This document shows positions 22,837 through 35,605 of a stretch of DNA of 64,000 nucleotides, one piece after another; the stretch's first letter is position 1; each line of letters begins with the position of its first letter. A model generated the notes under the pieces. It did not search any database. It was not told the DNA's origin and saw only the letters and a list, made by a program, of their open reading frames with translations. The stretch is from Sipunculus nudus (taxonomy: Eukaryota > Annelida > Sipuncula > Golfingiida > Sipunculidae), in the NCBI GenBank assembly GCA_026874595.1, contig CM049317.1, positions 28,581,401-28,645,400 on the forward strand. Reading direction: 5' to 3'. The translations under genes were made by a program, and so were the position numbers.

Positions 22837-24127
22837 CTCCAAATATTGAAATCAATGCACCTAGCTGCCTGATCATAGATTGCCAAACACTTGTGATGGC
22901 ACTAAAAAAGCCATCTGACATTAGGACTTTTGGTGAATATGCTAAGATGTTCGCTAACACTGTGACGAAGATGGAATCAAAATACAACAGAATTGATCTC
23001 GTCTTCGACAGATACCAAAGCGATTCAATCAAGACAGGAACAAGGATCAAACGGATCAAACGCTACCATCCAATCCGCCGTAAAATTGAAGCTGAGTCTG
23101 TTCTTCTCCCATCGGATTGGTACAGCTTTCTTTCACTTGAGGAAAATAAAGCAGATCTGGCGCTGCTCCTTTCACAACATCTCACTGAACTAACCCCTAT
23201 GGATAATCAAGTACTTGTAGTATCAGGGGGGTTTCATGAAGCAACAACTGTCAAGTCATCTGATCTGGACCTAGATGTCTCATCTCTTAGTGCTGACCAT
23301 GGAGAGGCTGATGCCAGGCTGGTTTTACATTGTACTCATGCTAATGTGGACACTTTAGTTGTGTCCAGACGTGATACAGACGTGCTTCACCTGCTTGTGG
23401 CACACTTTGATAAGATACGATGCACACGACTCTACATCAAAGCCGGTACTTCGACCGCTCCAAAATATATCCCAGTACACGACATTCGCAGGTTGCTCTG
23501 TGAGAAACAAGTAAACACACTACTAGGATTCCATGCCATCACTGGTTCTGATACTGTGTCTCAATTCAGTGGCCATGGAAAGAAAAAAGCATGGGATTTT
23601 TTCCGAGGACATCATACAGATCTAAGTGGCTTGGGGAAGGGTGCTCTCACAGATGACACTATACACTCAGCGGAAAAATTCATCTGCAAGTGGTATCGTG
23701 TGCTCGAGGCTTCATGCGTGTACACTACCAATCGAGTGTTTGGAACCAGGCAGATCTGCAAAATCCCATCCTTCCTCCTGTAGCGGAGATGGGATGGATG
23801 TATCTGGATGGGCATTTAGTGCCACGTTTGCTTTTCCTCCCGACCATGCCAAAAGCCTGCAGGGAGATCATTTCATGTGGACGTACGAAGGGGTGCCTCA
23901 GCCAACGCTGCAGCTGCAGGAAATTCCGCATGGAATGCATCGAAGCGTGCAACTGCAGAAAGGTTGCAAATATCTGTCGTAACACATATGATGAATGGAG
24001 TGAATTTAATTTTTCAAATAATCAGGAGTTCCTCGACTTTCCTGATTTTTTTTTTATTTCAAAACTAAATGTGGCATCAGATTTGATTATGTATATAGCA
24101 TGTACATTCTTGGACAAATGTTTATGA
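22837..24127 (+). pseudogene. PIN-CXC gene, copy A, 3' part (PIN nuclease and CXC domains)
   Basis: Open from IEINAPSCLIIDGQTLV to 23783. PIN/FEN-like features are LIIDGQ at the start, VFDRYQSDSIKTGTR (about 23000-23045), HGEADARLVLH (about 23300-23330), RRDTDVLHLL (about 23368-23400) and ITGSDTVSQFSGHGKKKAW (about 23540-23595). The acidic residues expected for metal binding are kept. After a frame break near 23700-23735, a second frame (23690-24127) reads VHYQSSVWNQADLQNPILPP. It ends in a CXC motif, ISCGRTKGCLSQRCSCRK then MECIEACNC, with spacing C-x5-C-x4-C-x-C-x6-C-x3-C-x-C. In related proteins these parts are one chain, so a piece is missing at the break. The inferred role is a structure-specific nuclease-like protein with a DNA-binding CXC; no function is known to me. 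Confidence 0.78.
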
Positions 24128-24609
24128 CATATTATATGGCTAATTGTTCACAATTAAATATGATCATTGCGCAGTATGGATATAAATTCAACAAATATCT
24201 CATTCTTTATTAAAAAAAATTGCAAAATGATTCATTTGCAAACCTACAAAAACATATTCAGATGTTTAATGTACATAAATACATGTATTTAACCTTTTCT
24301 GCAAAAAAGAAAAAAAGGGAACTGGGATTTTAGAAAAAAAAAATTCTGAGACCATAAATTTCGAGGATGTGTGATGAAAATTTCCATAAGAAATGCTCAT
24401 TTATGGAAAATGAACTGTTTATTACCAGATCTTCATTGACCTTTTCTATAATATATTTTCTGTGATGGAATAAATGTGTTCATGTATGTCATTTTAAATT
24501 TGATGGGCTGACGAGCCCCAAGATCGATGACCTGAAAACTGATAATATGTTAATAATGTAAGGAATACACGACATCTGATTATATAAGTAACATATAAGC
24601 ACATATGGC
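24128..24609. other. 3' flank of copy A, shared with arm 2
   Basis: AT-rich non-coding sequence matching 39840-39372 in reverse. It includes 'gaataaatgtgttcatgtat' and no gene. Confidence 0.7.
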
Positions 24610-25019
24610 AGAATCAATATTAATATCATGATATAATTGCAATATGATATAATTGCAAGTGAGGAATGAATATTCATAGGTATGCATATATCCGATATGC
24701 AACATCGGAACAAACATAACTTTATTATTCTCTTTATGGGTCCTTTTCCAAAAGTAAATTGCATGCTAAATGAAGTTATATTATGAATGATTGAACTTTT
24801 TAAAATGCATTTAAACTAAAATCATACGCTATTTCACAATAAAATCTGCATATATTTGTATATGTCATAGTGTGTAAATCATGCCTTGTCGCAGAAATAC
24901 ACCTGAAGGACAGCAGTTCAGTAAGCTACATTTTGGTGTTTATTTCAAAGTTGCATGTATAAAACCAACAGAATTATAACAATCTCTTTAAAATTAGCAT
25001 TATTGTAAAATTCCAATAA

Positions 25020-25034
25020 GTTGCCATGGAAACC
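25020..25034 (+). promoter_or_regulatory. RFX X-box-like motif
   Basis: gttgccatggaaacc, one base from the palindromic RFX consensus GTTGCCATGGCAAC. It lies within dispersed repeat copy 1. Confidence 0.5.
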
Positions 25035-25957
25035 ATCACTTTTAAGTCTTCTTAAACCATTTTCCAGTTTGGTAAACTACAGGTTTTGATTTTGAACAAT
25101 ACCGCACAATGAAATTGGATGGTTACGGATTGGTGCTAATGGCAAGGATGGACGGACGGAAAGAAGACGGACATTATGGGTCAGCATGATTGACAGCCGG
25201 TGTGGCTTGGAATATTTACCAGGAATATTAATTTTCTCCAAAATTTCCCTTTACTCTATGGATCCATACCATTTATCATTCAATATGCAAATTAAACTTA
25301 CCTTAATGAAATAGAAACTAAAAACACTTGCATAAATTATAATTCTTAAGTGATCATAATACATTTAAAAATGATTATAGTGGACATCCGATCATCTGTT
25401 CAATTATGCAAATTAATGCAAAAATGTAAATTATACTGAAAAAAAGTGAAAAAAAATCATGAATGTGATTCTCATCTTTTGTGTAACAGGTAAAAGATCT
25501 GGATTCTGAGGAAAGCTCTCGAAGGAAATGATGACTTAAGAATATATCCATGTCTAAACTTGGCCTGTGAAATAACCTAGAAAATGATATTGCGATAGGG
25601 TGACATGAATATTCATTATTATCCAAATATGATATGGAAATAAAAAATACCCTTACATTTCTTTCTCTGTTAATGTGCTTTTTCACTTGAATAAATAAAA
25701 AGCAAAGAGGAAGTTGTATTTTAAAAGATAAATGGATTTAAAGATATGTTTCAAGAAAAAAAGTAGAACTTTTGACCCCAAATTTGCATGTATTTGCATA
25801 CAGCATAATATGCAAATTCTGCAATGTCATATCACTGCACCTTAAGGAATAACATTTTAGTTAGCAATATTTTGCAGTTTATCCACTGATTTATGTATGA
25901 AATTAACCATGTTATAGCCATTTTCTTAAACATCATCATTCCTGCAAAATTTTCCAA

Positions 25958-25973
25958 GGTTGCTATGGAAACC
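25958..25973 (+). promoter_or_regulatory. RFX X-box-like motif, second site of copy 1
   Basis: ggttgctatggaaacc, a weaker match about 0.94 kb after the first. Confidence 0.4.
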
Positions 25974-26092
25974 ATCAATTTTGAGGCATTTGCCTTCATT
26001 TTCGCGCTGGGCATACAGCAGATTCGGATTCAGCACAATTCATTACCCCTGAAAAGATTGTATGCCATGCATTAACACGATTTGCCTTCAGG

Positions 26093-29000
26093 ACTTTAAA
26101 TATGGACATTTTTTAAAATCTGCCCCGTCTAAAATACAATATACACAAAGCACACTGCCTGAATATTATTCCAACTATACTTCAAATTTTCAGTCCTCTG
26201 TAATTTGTACATGCAGTATATACATATATTCTAGTTGTGCTTGCATAATAGATATAGCCCTTGCTTTTTCTTTCAATATTGAAACTACAATGCCACTGTA
26301 TGTTAAAAATGCTTCCTTATTTATTCCAATTCATACCATTTTACCATTTTTCTTTCCTTTTATAATAAATCTTTTACTAACCTTATTCCACGTAAATCTA
26401 ATTGTTTGTAGTACATTGACTTTCCATCCACTCTAATCCACCAATTGTTTCCACAGAGGTTGCAGTTTTACCTCATTTTTCGTGGTTGGTCTTTTGAGAC
26501 AAATTGTGAACAATCTTCCAAACCTCATTAAAAAAGCCTGGAAGATGGTATTCCATGTTATTAAAAAATTTGAAGACACATTGGTAACTCCACCAATTTC
26601 TCAAGATAAAACATTGGTACGGCTTTCCATGCATAAGCATTATTACATAGAATCAACCTTTCAGTCCAAGTTATTCTTTGAGTTTTTCAATCTGCTGGCT
26701 GAGTCTACAAAGTTTATACCACCTTTGTGGTATGGCCTTACCAGTGCACTTTATCTGACTTTGGGTTTTTCCCTCTCCATACAACATGTTTCATCATTGA
26801 CATAACAATATTTATGAATGACTGAGGTGGTACATCCATATTGATTACATATATTACTTTGGATAAAGCTAATGTTCTACAAATTTCTGCCCTTCCAAAC
26901 AGTGTTAAATTTCTGCTTGACAACACAGTAAAGATATTTTTCACTGTTCCTCTCAAATTATCAAAATTAAGATTCCTACTGATATCTTTATCATATGAGT
27001 GCCAGATGCCAAGAATTTTAATTGCTCCTTTTATCGGGTTAACATTGTCGGGTTAACCCATTTACATGAAACTGGTTCTTGTGTACTATGTTTACTTGCA
27101 CCCATCCAGGCTGCCTCAGATTTATTATAATTAACATGCAGGGAAGAAAATTGTGAAAACCCATTTATAGTGCTAATCAAATTTTCAAATTAAGTTGTGT
27201 TCAGTACGATTTATGTCCTCTGCAAAACATGTCATTTTTAGTTCATATGCACCAACATGGACTCCTTGGATATTTTTATTTATACGAACTTTATTTATAC
27301 GTGTTAATAATTCCAAAACTAATATAAACAAATATGGGGATATTGGGTCCCCTTGTTTAGTACCCCTGGAAAACAAAAAGTATTGTGTTGTAAAACCATT
27401 GTTAATAACACAGCTTTTCATGTCATTATGTGTTAATAACATGTATGTATCAATGTTTGTATATGTTAAGTTTTCATCCAGGTAATGAGCATTGGGCAAA
27501 AGACTAGTTTGTTTAGAACACTTAACATGAAGACCTGATCTAATGAGTCAAAAGCTGCTTTAAAGTCAGATCCAAAGAGAATTGCTTGTTCTTGCTCTGT
27601 ATCACAATATTCCATCATATCACTGATTAAGCGAACTGAATTTCCGATATAGCGGCCTGGAACAAAAGCATTCTGATCTGAGTGGACCAATTTTTGCAAA
27701 ACCTTTCGCAATCGTGAAACTAAAATTTTACTTAACACCTAACAGTCATCATTTATTAAGCTTATTGGTCTCCAGGATTCTATATATCTTTTATCCTCAA
27801 TCGGTTTTTCTAAAAGCTTTATAACTATTTATTTTTGGCTCTCTGATAACGAGTGATACCCTTCATTTAAACAAGCAGTCACTACCGAACCTACAATTAT
27901 TTTGTTATTCCATCATTCCCTGGTGTTTTATTATTTGGCATTTTTTTAATGAGTCAAGTACCTCTATGATAGTGATGTTACCTTCACACTTCAAAGACTC
28001 GTCCTCAGTTAGTTCTGGTAACCCATAAATACCTTCCAAGAACTTATTACAATCCTCAGAGTTGACATCTGAAGATGTTGAAAATCCTTGCATATAGTAT
28101 TCATGAATATGCGACATTATCTTGTTGTGATCCTTTGTTTCTTCAGACCCTACTATTACTTTTTTATAACAGTCATTTCTTGATTTCTCTTTTCCAGATT
28201 TAAGAAATATTTTGAGCTGCGCTCGCCCTGCTAATGCCACTGAGCTCTGGGTCTAACAATTATGCCCTCTGTTATCAGATAATAACATTCTTCAAGTTTC
28301 TGCTTTAAATCTTTGTATTTTTTAATTATACTAATATCATAACACTCTCCAATTCTACTCTCTAGCTGCTCCACTTCTTTTTCTAAGCTTATTCGTTTTA
28401 TTCTGTAAGCTCTGTTTGGTTTTTCTTTTGAGTATGCTATTGCAAATTTTCTTATATTATATTTTAAACAGTTCCACTTAGTTTTAGCATTCATATTTGT
28501 CTAAAAAGCTTTATGTTTCACTAATTTATATACTCTTTTAATTTGGTGATAAATGTGGTGTCTTTGAATAATTTAATTTCCGTATGATGGCCCATTCTTT
28601 GGCATTTCAAAATAACAAAGTCTAAGTAGTACCGCTGAATGGCCTGTTTCCACACAAGGTACAATCTCACAGTTTGTAAAATAGGGTTGCAAAGTCACTG
28701 ATATAAGAGAGTAGTCTAATTTACGTTGTATAAGTGAATTTAATCTCCTCCAAGTAAATCCTTAAACATTTGGATTGCGCCATATATCACACAGATCAAA
28801 TGTTTGAAGTATTGTTTTTTACGGAGTCAATTGTTTTATATTTAAATGTTGGATTATCACCTTGAGCATCCAAGGGGGAGAAACAGAATTTCAGGTCTCC
28901 TCCCCAGATTAATTTAGTATTACAGTCTATATCAAATTCTTTTTCAGCTATTTTACATATCCTTTGGTAACACAGCACATGTTCTGTCTCGCTGTTTTCA

Positions 29001-30600
29001 CCATAAACATTGACTAATTAAAATGGACATTCCTGAATAAAGCTTAGAAATTACAAATCTACCCTCGTTGTCAAAGATGTATTTTACTGACTTGAATTAT
29101 AATTTTTCACCAATTAATATAATGGCTCCTCTGGTTTGATTAGTTCCATGCGAGAAAAAACATGTACATCACCACTGATTTCGATAAGATTGTTCATTCT
29201 TTTATACTGAATGAGTTTCTTGTAAAAAACGTACTCCTCTATCCATGTCGTGGTTTGTTAACCAATTTTAGAGTGTCCTGCGTTTTACATAATTACTGAT
29301 GCCACGCACATTGACACTTAGCATTGGAAATTTATACTGATCACCTTCAATTATTAAAATTAATAGGGATTCCTGAATTTGAAACTGAGTGACATTGTTA
29401 TCAATAATAATTTACACTGAATTACTGCATAATGTATACAAGTCAGATGATATATATTATTTTACTTTTAGTTGCCTGGATGTGCCTGCGTATGTTTTTT
29501 TATGATTTTGCTTAATTTCCGCATTATAAATGATGATGTGATATGTAAGGTAAATTCATATAAATATTTACAGTTTATAGGTGTATTGTAAATCTTGTAG
29601 CCTGGCAAAGGTCTAGCTGAAGAATAATCTGAATATGAATCTAAACTTATATTAAAAGTATACATATTACTTAAAACAAATGTCCGAGTCAGTAGAATGA
29701 TGAAAGGTCCATTCATAAATGACATACTGATATAAACATAAGGGATTTCCTGGCGTGATGTGGTAACATTATATCGTTTTGCTGAATTTTAAGTTTACCT
29801 ACTTTCGGGAAAGACAGTTTTTTATTTATCGCCCTGCTTATATATGAGTTTGGCCTGTTTCGTAAAGGGCTTAAGAGCAACAAGTCCATCTCTCCTGAGT
29901 TTGTCTTTTTTTTTCTATGAGTTATTTTCTTTTTTCCCTGTGTAGATTTACAGATATCGTCGACAACTCTGTATCGACCTACTTTGTAGGATTTCAGTGC
30001 TCTGTTTTCATGATTTAGTATTTTGTTAACGTGCTCTTCGGCTGACAGCGTGACACACACAGAGATTTCTTGGTCGCTTCGGCCTTGACCTTGACCTAAT
30101 GCCTGCTGTTGTTTTGTTTTGAGCCGATACGCGTGGTGCATATGGTCTTGATCAAGATCTTTGTTTATATGTTTCAAAACCTCTGTCGCTCTATTTTGGG
30201 GCTTGTTTGGTTTTCCCGTGTATTTCCGGAAGGTTGAGGAGCTTGATGTCCTTGCTTCTCTCTTTCTTTTCTAAATATTCAGTTTATTCGAGGACTTTTG
30301 CCAAGTCTGACTTGACGATGGCCAGCTCAGCTTAAACCAATTCAATATTTCCGATATGGTGGTCATCGTTCATTTCCAGGAAACTTATTCTGGTCTCCAG
30401 CGTTTCTGTTTTTATATGCAGGTTATCACATTTTTGTTCTGTTCTGTCAAAAAGCAAGAGTTTTTTCCAGATAGCTTCAGGCGTTACATTGGAGTCGGTT
30501 GTCGATTGCATGGTTGCTATGCGACGTGAAGGCTCGTTGTGGCTGATCAGCTGATTTTCGCTTGACTCGGATTTTTTCCTATGATTACTCGCTAAAACAA
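26093..30600 (-). mobile_element. Near full-length, heavily decayed L1/Tx1-like retrotransposon
   Basis: ORF1 lies at 30519-29713 and ORF2 at about 29325-26150, both riddled with stops and shifts. ORF2 shows an endonuclease start (LQETHS near 29215, FSHGTNQ near 29150), IWGGDLKFCF (near 28910) and RT motifs DQNAFVPGRYIG (near 27670), FKAAFDSLD (near 27550) and RGTKQGDPISPYLF (near 27350). The catalytic FADD box has decayed to CFAEDI (near 27215). A late-ORF2 stretch (YYKQLDLRGIRLVKDL) near 26400 runs into the arm, so arm 1 holds the whole element while arm 2 (37793-38120) keeps only its 3' end. Copying and insertion would be by target-primed reverse transcription; this copy is dead. Confidence 0.85.
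29713..30519 (-). pseudogene. L1-like ORF1 remnant (coiled coil plus basic region)
   Basis: The frame starting MQSTTDSNVTPEAIWKKLLL contains heptad-like Leu/Ile spacing (LETRISFLE...). It has three internal stops, then KLLNLPE, a position where L1-type ORF1 proteins start their RRM-like domain. A longer open piece (30177-29713) carries HAYRLKTKQQ and a C-terminal basic stretch. ORF1 proteins are RNA-binding trimers that package the element RNA. The placement just upstream of, and in the same sense as, ORF2 supports the call; the sequence itself is too decayed for certainty. Confidence 0.55.
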
Positions 30601-30844
30601 ACGTTCTCTCTTGGTTTCTTTTTACTTGAATTAACTATGCACTTTTATACTTATGAAATTCAGCAGCTTTCTAGTATGAAGCGAGACAATTTGTCCCCAA
30701 TTCACGCTCGCCCTTCTGCTGACATTTGTCACGTGACCAACCTATCGTCTTTGGTAAGGTTGGTCAGTATTTGTGTTGGTACTTATATGAAATGCATGGG
30801 ATTTGATGATATCATATCATCCGAAGCGTAACATCTTAGTGCAA

Positions 30845-31755
30845 GACACGGGGTAATCGTAATCAGTAATCGTAATCAATTACAATCGATTGAATTGTTT
30901 TTCAAGTAATCGTAATCGTAATCGATTACATTTATGTTAAAAGGAAAGTGATTGTAATCGTAATCAACTGCTCTCCTAATGTAATCGTAGTCATCATAAT
31001 TAGGTATGATTACATTGATTACTTTTATATTTTCCAATTTTAAACAGCTATGGTTAATGTTTCCTAAAACACTTGTTATGTAATATGTGAGACTGGTCAC
31101 AAATATAAGCCTACAGTACTGAACAGTCTAAACATACAAAATTGTGGCCAAGTACATTTGTACAACATCATGTTCAGTGTGGCCTGCAAACAGGAATCTG
31201 TCTAAAAAATAGAGAATTAAGATTTCATGACCTAAACACATACACAGTAAACTCTCCAGAAAATGGAATATTCGAGGATCATGAGCATTATATTCTGGTA
31301 AAGGTGATCACTGTTACTATAATCATATTTTTGGCTCGCAGAAATCCACATTTTAATCATGTAGCCCGCCCAGCCCCGCATATGCCAGCTTTTAGCCCGA
31401 ACCCGCCCCCGCGCCTCATGAAATTTCTATGACCCATCCTGCGTAATCTTGAAATCAAGACTAATGTTTATAAAGTGCAGTAAGCATTTTAAACGTTATA
31501 AACCATATCTAGTTATTCTTCAGACTATTTTATCTATCACCATATTTTGATTAGACTAACTATTGGATCTTTATATTTTTTAAAGTTTTCCTTTCTTTGA
31601 TGCATTTGAATAAAGGTTAGAGTATAAGATTCTTGCAAAACATTTTGAAAATATTAAGGTTTGTAATCGTGGCACGAATCATGATTACTTTTTTGAGTAA
31701 TCACAAAGTAATATAATCGTAATCGATTACATGTATCAAGTAATCACCCAATGTC
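30845..31755. mobile_element. 911-bp TIR element with ATTACGATTAC repeats (hAT-like, non-autonomous?)
   Basis: Ends gacacggggtaatcgtaatc and, inverted, gacattgggtgattacttga share GACA-GGGT-AT. Both subterminal regions (30850-31010 and 31680-31745) are dense in TAATCGTAATCGATTAC words. The flanks are tagtgcaa on the left and tagtgagtgcaa on the right, as if an 8-bp target duplication had slipped by 4 bp. The interior has no transposase. The 8-bp duplication suggests hAT, but this is inference. Confidence 0.5.
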
Positions 31756-32267
31756 TAGTGAGTGCAATATGGCAGGTCATATAAACAAAGGAGGTGAGTA
31801 GTTGCTAAAGATGATTCGGAGTTCTCTTTTGACGTATTGGGTAATTTGTCAGTATTTTTAATATGTGTGAGTGCTAAGACACTAATGCAGGCTTCGAAGA
31901 AACTTCTTTAATTATGTGTAACACTTACGTGCACTCGGTAAACCCGGTCTACGCATTACAATCACAGTTGGACTTGTTTTATATAAATAGCCACTGTCGG
32001 GACCCATACTGGACATGTGTGCTTTTTTTGCATGTTACACACGCAGCTTGCTGAGGTGTACTGGGGGTGCAGAGTTTATTTGTATTTATGTGAACTGGTG
32101 TTATGTGTGACCCTGTTTGATTATCTAAACTATTTAGGTTACTTTGCTATAAAGAGAAAATATTTGATTATAAAACTTAGACTTTCACCTGATTTCCCAT
32201 ATAGAAAAAAATGTATTAATATACCTGCACAATTAAGACTGTTGTAAAGCGTATAGAAAAAGAGAAT
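31756..32267. other. Spacer, no gene
   Basis: Unique sequence between the TIR element and the next L1-like element. A 76-codon frame at 32017-32247 has no recognisable domain. Confidence 0.5.
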
Positions 32268-35200
32268 TTATATTCATATGTCATATATAAGAATAATTAC
32301 TTTAAATAATAGAGGTTGCAAATTATAACAAAAGAAGAGTTTTTTTTTATGATTTGTTAAATAACAAAACTGATCAGTTGATATTCCTACAAGAAACCAA
32401 CAGTCATAAAAAGGATGAATCGTTATGGCAAGCTGAGTGGGAAGGAAAAACTGTGTTTGCTCATGGGGAATCAAATGCCAGAGGAGAATGTATGTTAATT
32501 AAAAATTCGGTAGGAGCAGACATTCATGAAACTAAAGTAGATGAAAATGGACATTTTAGTGTTTGCGATATAACGTTAGGGGACCATAGAGTAACTTTGT
32601 CTGTCATATATGGTAATGATGATCCAATCTTCTTTTAAATGTGATGGAAAAAATAGGGTAATATCCAATGATAAATGTATCATGGGAGGCGATTTTAATT
32701 TAGTTATAGGCAAAGAAAGGGATAAGTTTGGAAGTCAAAATATGACCCTTAAACAGTCTAGAGCCATATGAAAGGAATGGTGTAATGGGTTCGATATGAT
32801 AGATATTTTGGACATTATCATCCAGATGAAAGAGAATTAACATGGAGCAGAAATAAACCCTATAATATTTCAAGTAGACTTTATTACTTTCTAGTTTCAA
32901 AATGTTTGACAATTTTTTTAGAACAGGCACAGATTCAAAAATAGTTATAAAAGCGATCATTTTTCTGTCCAAATTAAACTTAAACTAACAGAAAATCCTC
33001 GGGGTCCTGGATTTTGGAAGTTCAATTGCTCTCTGTTGGATGATTCGAATTATATAAAAATAATTAAAGAAAATATAGAGAGAGTGAAAGAAGAAAATCC
33101 GCAGACGCAACCTGATTTACTCTGGGATACCTTAAAATGTGTAACTGGGGGTGTTACAAAAAATATTCAGCACATAAAAAACAGAAAGAATACAAAAGAT
33201 GACGAATATTGAAAAAGAAATGATAAGTATGATACCAAGTTATACAAATGGTATAAAAGAAGCTAAAATAAAATATAAAAATCTGAAAGAATAATTTGTA
33301 GAATTAACAGAAATTTAAAATGCAGGAGCGATAATACGAAGTAAAGCGACTTGGTATGGAGAGGGGGAGAAACCATCAAAGTATTTTTTAAATTTAGACA
33401 AAAGAAACTATAGTAAGAAACATATAACTAATTTAAAGGAAGAACAAGGCAACCAAACACGTAAACCAGCAGAAACAATTTTATGAAAAACTTTATCGGG
33501 CTTACAACATTTTGGAAGATCCTTTAATAATGATATAGATATAGAAAAAATAACCCAAGAAACAAAAGATGGGTGTGACAGAGATATAACAGAGTCTGAA
33601 GTAACAGAAGTAATGAAAACATTCCATTCAAACAAATCTCCTGTAACAGATGGTCTCCCCATAGAATTTTAAACAAATTTTGGCTAGAGTTAAAATCGTT
33701 CTTTATGGACATGGTTCAACATAGTTACAGCGTAGGACAGATGTGTATAGCTCGCAAATAGGGTATAATAACATTAATTCCAAAGACAGGAAAAGATATG
33801 CTGTTGTTAAAAAACTAGATACCATTTTCATTGCTCAACATAGATTACAAAATAATTGCTAAATGCATTTCAAACCGATTAAAACTTACCTTGACAAATA
33901 TTATTCATCAGGACCAATTGGATTTATAACAGGACGCTATATAGGAGAAAATATAAATAAAATAAATATTAGGTATATAAAACAACCTTGAACACTTTTC
34001 AATTTTGGCCCTAAAATTATCAGTTGGATAAACACTCTATATACAGATATAAGTTTGTGTGTTTAAAATAATGGTTATTTTTCCAGCTTTCTTCAAATTA
34101 TCAAGAGGGGTCCGGCAAGGTTGGCCCTTGTCGCACTACCTCTTTATTATTGCAATTGAAATATTAGCTATAAAAATTAGAAAAAAACGTAATTATAAAA
34201 GGATTGAGATATTTTGATAAGGAGTATAAGATCACACAATACGCCGATGACATGTCTTTATTCTTATCCGATGGGGAAACTTCGGTTAGAGCAGCATTAC
34301 AGAACTTTGAATAATTTCAGAACGTTCCTGGATTAAAAATAAATAAAGAAAAAACTTTAATTAAACCTCTGTGTGTCAAAATGAAAAAGATAAAATTAAT
34401 CAGTTAGGACTAAAATGGACAGAGGAGCCTGTATCAGTTTCAGGTATAACCATTACTACAAGCTGACAAAAATGGTCGACATAAATTATAACAAGCAGTT
34501 GGAAAAAAAGATAGAATAATAAATAGAGGTCCCATCGAATATTATCACCTTTAAGGAAAATCACACTGATAAAATCACAGATATTATCACAATTAACTTA
34601 CATAATGTCAGTCTTCCCCGGACCTACGAAACAATTTTATAAAATGTTGCATTCAAAACTTTATGTTTGTTTGGGACGGTGGCACAAAAAAAAATAAGTA
34701 GAAAGATTTTATATAATTCTAAAGAGACAGAAGGATTGGACATATTAAACATTGAATACTAAAAATTATGCCCTAAAAGTAGCTTGGATAAAAAGACTCT
34801 TCATTGGAGAGGAGTTAAAGCTAAAAATATGGAGTGATCTGGCCGTAACGAATTTGGCAAAGAATATTAAATATATCCTTGAAGGTAATATTAATTAAAA
34901 GGATACTATATCTTTATCTGTTCAGTGCAGTCCGTTTTGGGTAGAGATAATTACGATGTTGGTCAAGATATAAGTACAAAAATATTAAATAATATTGAAG
35001 ACATACTTGAGGAACCATTATGGTTCAATTCAAATATTAAAATTGATGAAAGAGTGGTATGTAAAAAAATTTTGATACAGAAACGAGTTACAAAGCTGAA
35101 ACATCTCTTGCGTAAGAGCGGGCATAATTTAAGATGGTAGAAATATAATGAATTCAATGTAAAATACGGTTGTAAAATTAATTTTCTAGATTATCAAAGC

Positions 35201-35605
35201 TTAAAGAACGCCTTACCCTTACCCTGGAAGAAATGTATTACAGATAATATCGATTAGAGTGAGGTAAAATCAGAGACAAGAAACAAACTAGATTTTTGTA
35301 ACCTGATTAAAAATGAAGATATGACCAAAACTGTTTATAGAAAGGTTTTACAAGATTTCAGTAAAAACCTGAAAAACGGTCAAAAGATGGATGTTAGAGT
35401 TAAATGTCACAGAAGATGAGGTTTATAAAGGCGTCAAAACTTTACAGAACAACAATTGATAGTAAACTGAGGTAATTCCAGTACAGGATAATGCATAAGT
35501 GCTTAGTTTTGAATTCCTTTCTCTTTAAGATAAATTTGGTCAATGATGTATTTTGTACATTTTGTAAACAGGAAGAAGAAACTATGAAACATATATTGTG
35601 TAGGA
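32268..35605 (+). mobile_element. Decayed L1/Tx1-like retrotransposon, second copy
   Basis: ORF2 begins near 32277 with the endonuclease: ITLNNRGCK, IFLQETNSHKKDESLWQAEW (about 32380-32440), then MGGDFNLVIG (near 32685). A linker contains GPGFWKFNCSLLDD (near 33005). RT pieces are NKSPVTDGLPIEF (near 33630), LIPKTGKD (near 33780), GVRQGWPLSHYLFIIAIEIL (near 34110) and QYADDMSLFLSDG (34240-34275). The C-terminal part includes EEPLWFNSNIKIDERV (near 35010) and a CTFCKQEEETMKHI zinc knuckle (35557-35600). Stops and shifts occur throughout. Homology stops abruptly at about 35605, before the expected 3' end. It is more decayed than the 42214-46164 element. Confidence 0.85.

Larger units (their letters stand above)
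24610..26092 (+). repeat. ~1.44-kb dispersed repeat, copy 1
   Basis: Also present at 50610-52050 (+) and, with a deletion and a ~290-bp extra block, at 38160-39370 (-). Landmarks are 'catgccttgtcgcagaaata', 'ggatggacggacggaaagaa', 'ttgcgcataca'-like ends and two RFX-box-like motifs. No coding capacity was found. The 3' limit (gccttcagg) is set by where copy 3 stops matching. Confidence 0.8.
1..26446 (+). repeat. Arm 1 of a large inverted duplication
   Basis: Positions 1-1698 and 22837-26446 match the reverse strand of 47060-37793 collinearly. The match covers the PIN-CXC gene, its 3' flank, a 1.44-kb dispersed repeat and the 3' end of an L1-like element. In the stretch around 905-1035 compared by eye there are only a handful of differences per 130 bases. 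Differences between arms are large and discrete: the 21-kb insert here, and in arm 2 an L1 insertion, a ~290-bp extra block and a ~445-bp deletion. The arm continues left beyond the window. Confidence 0.85.
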
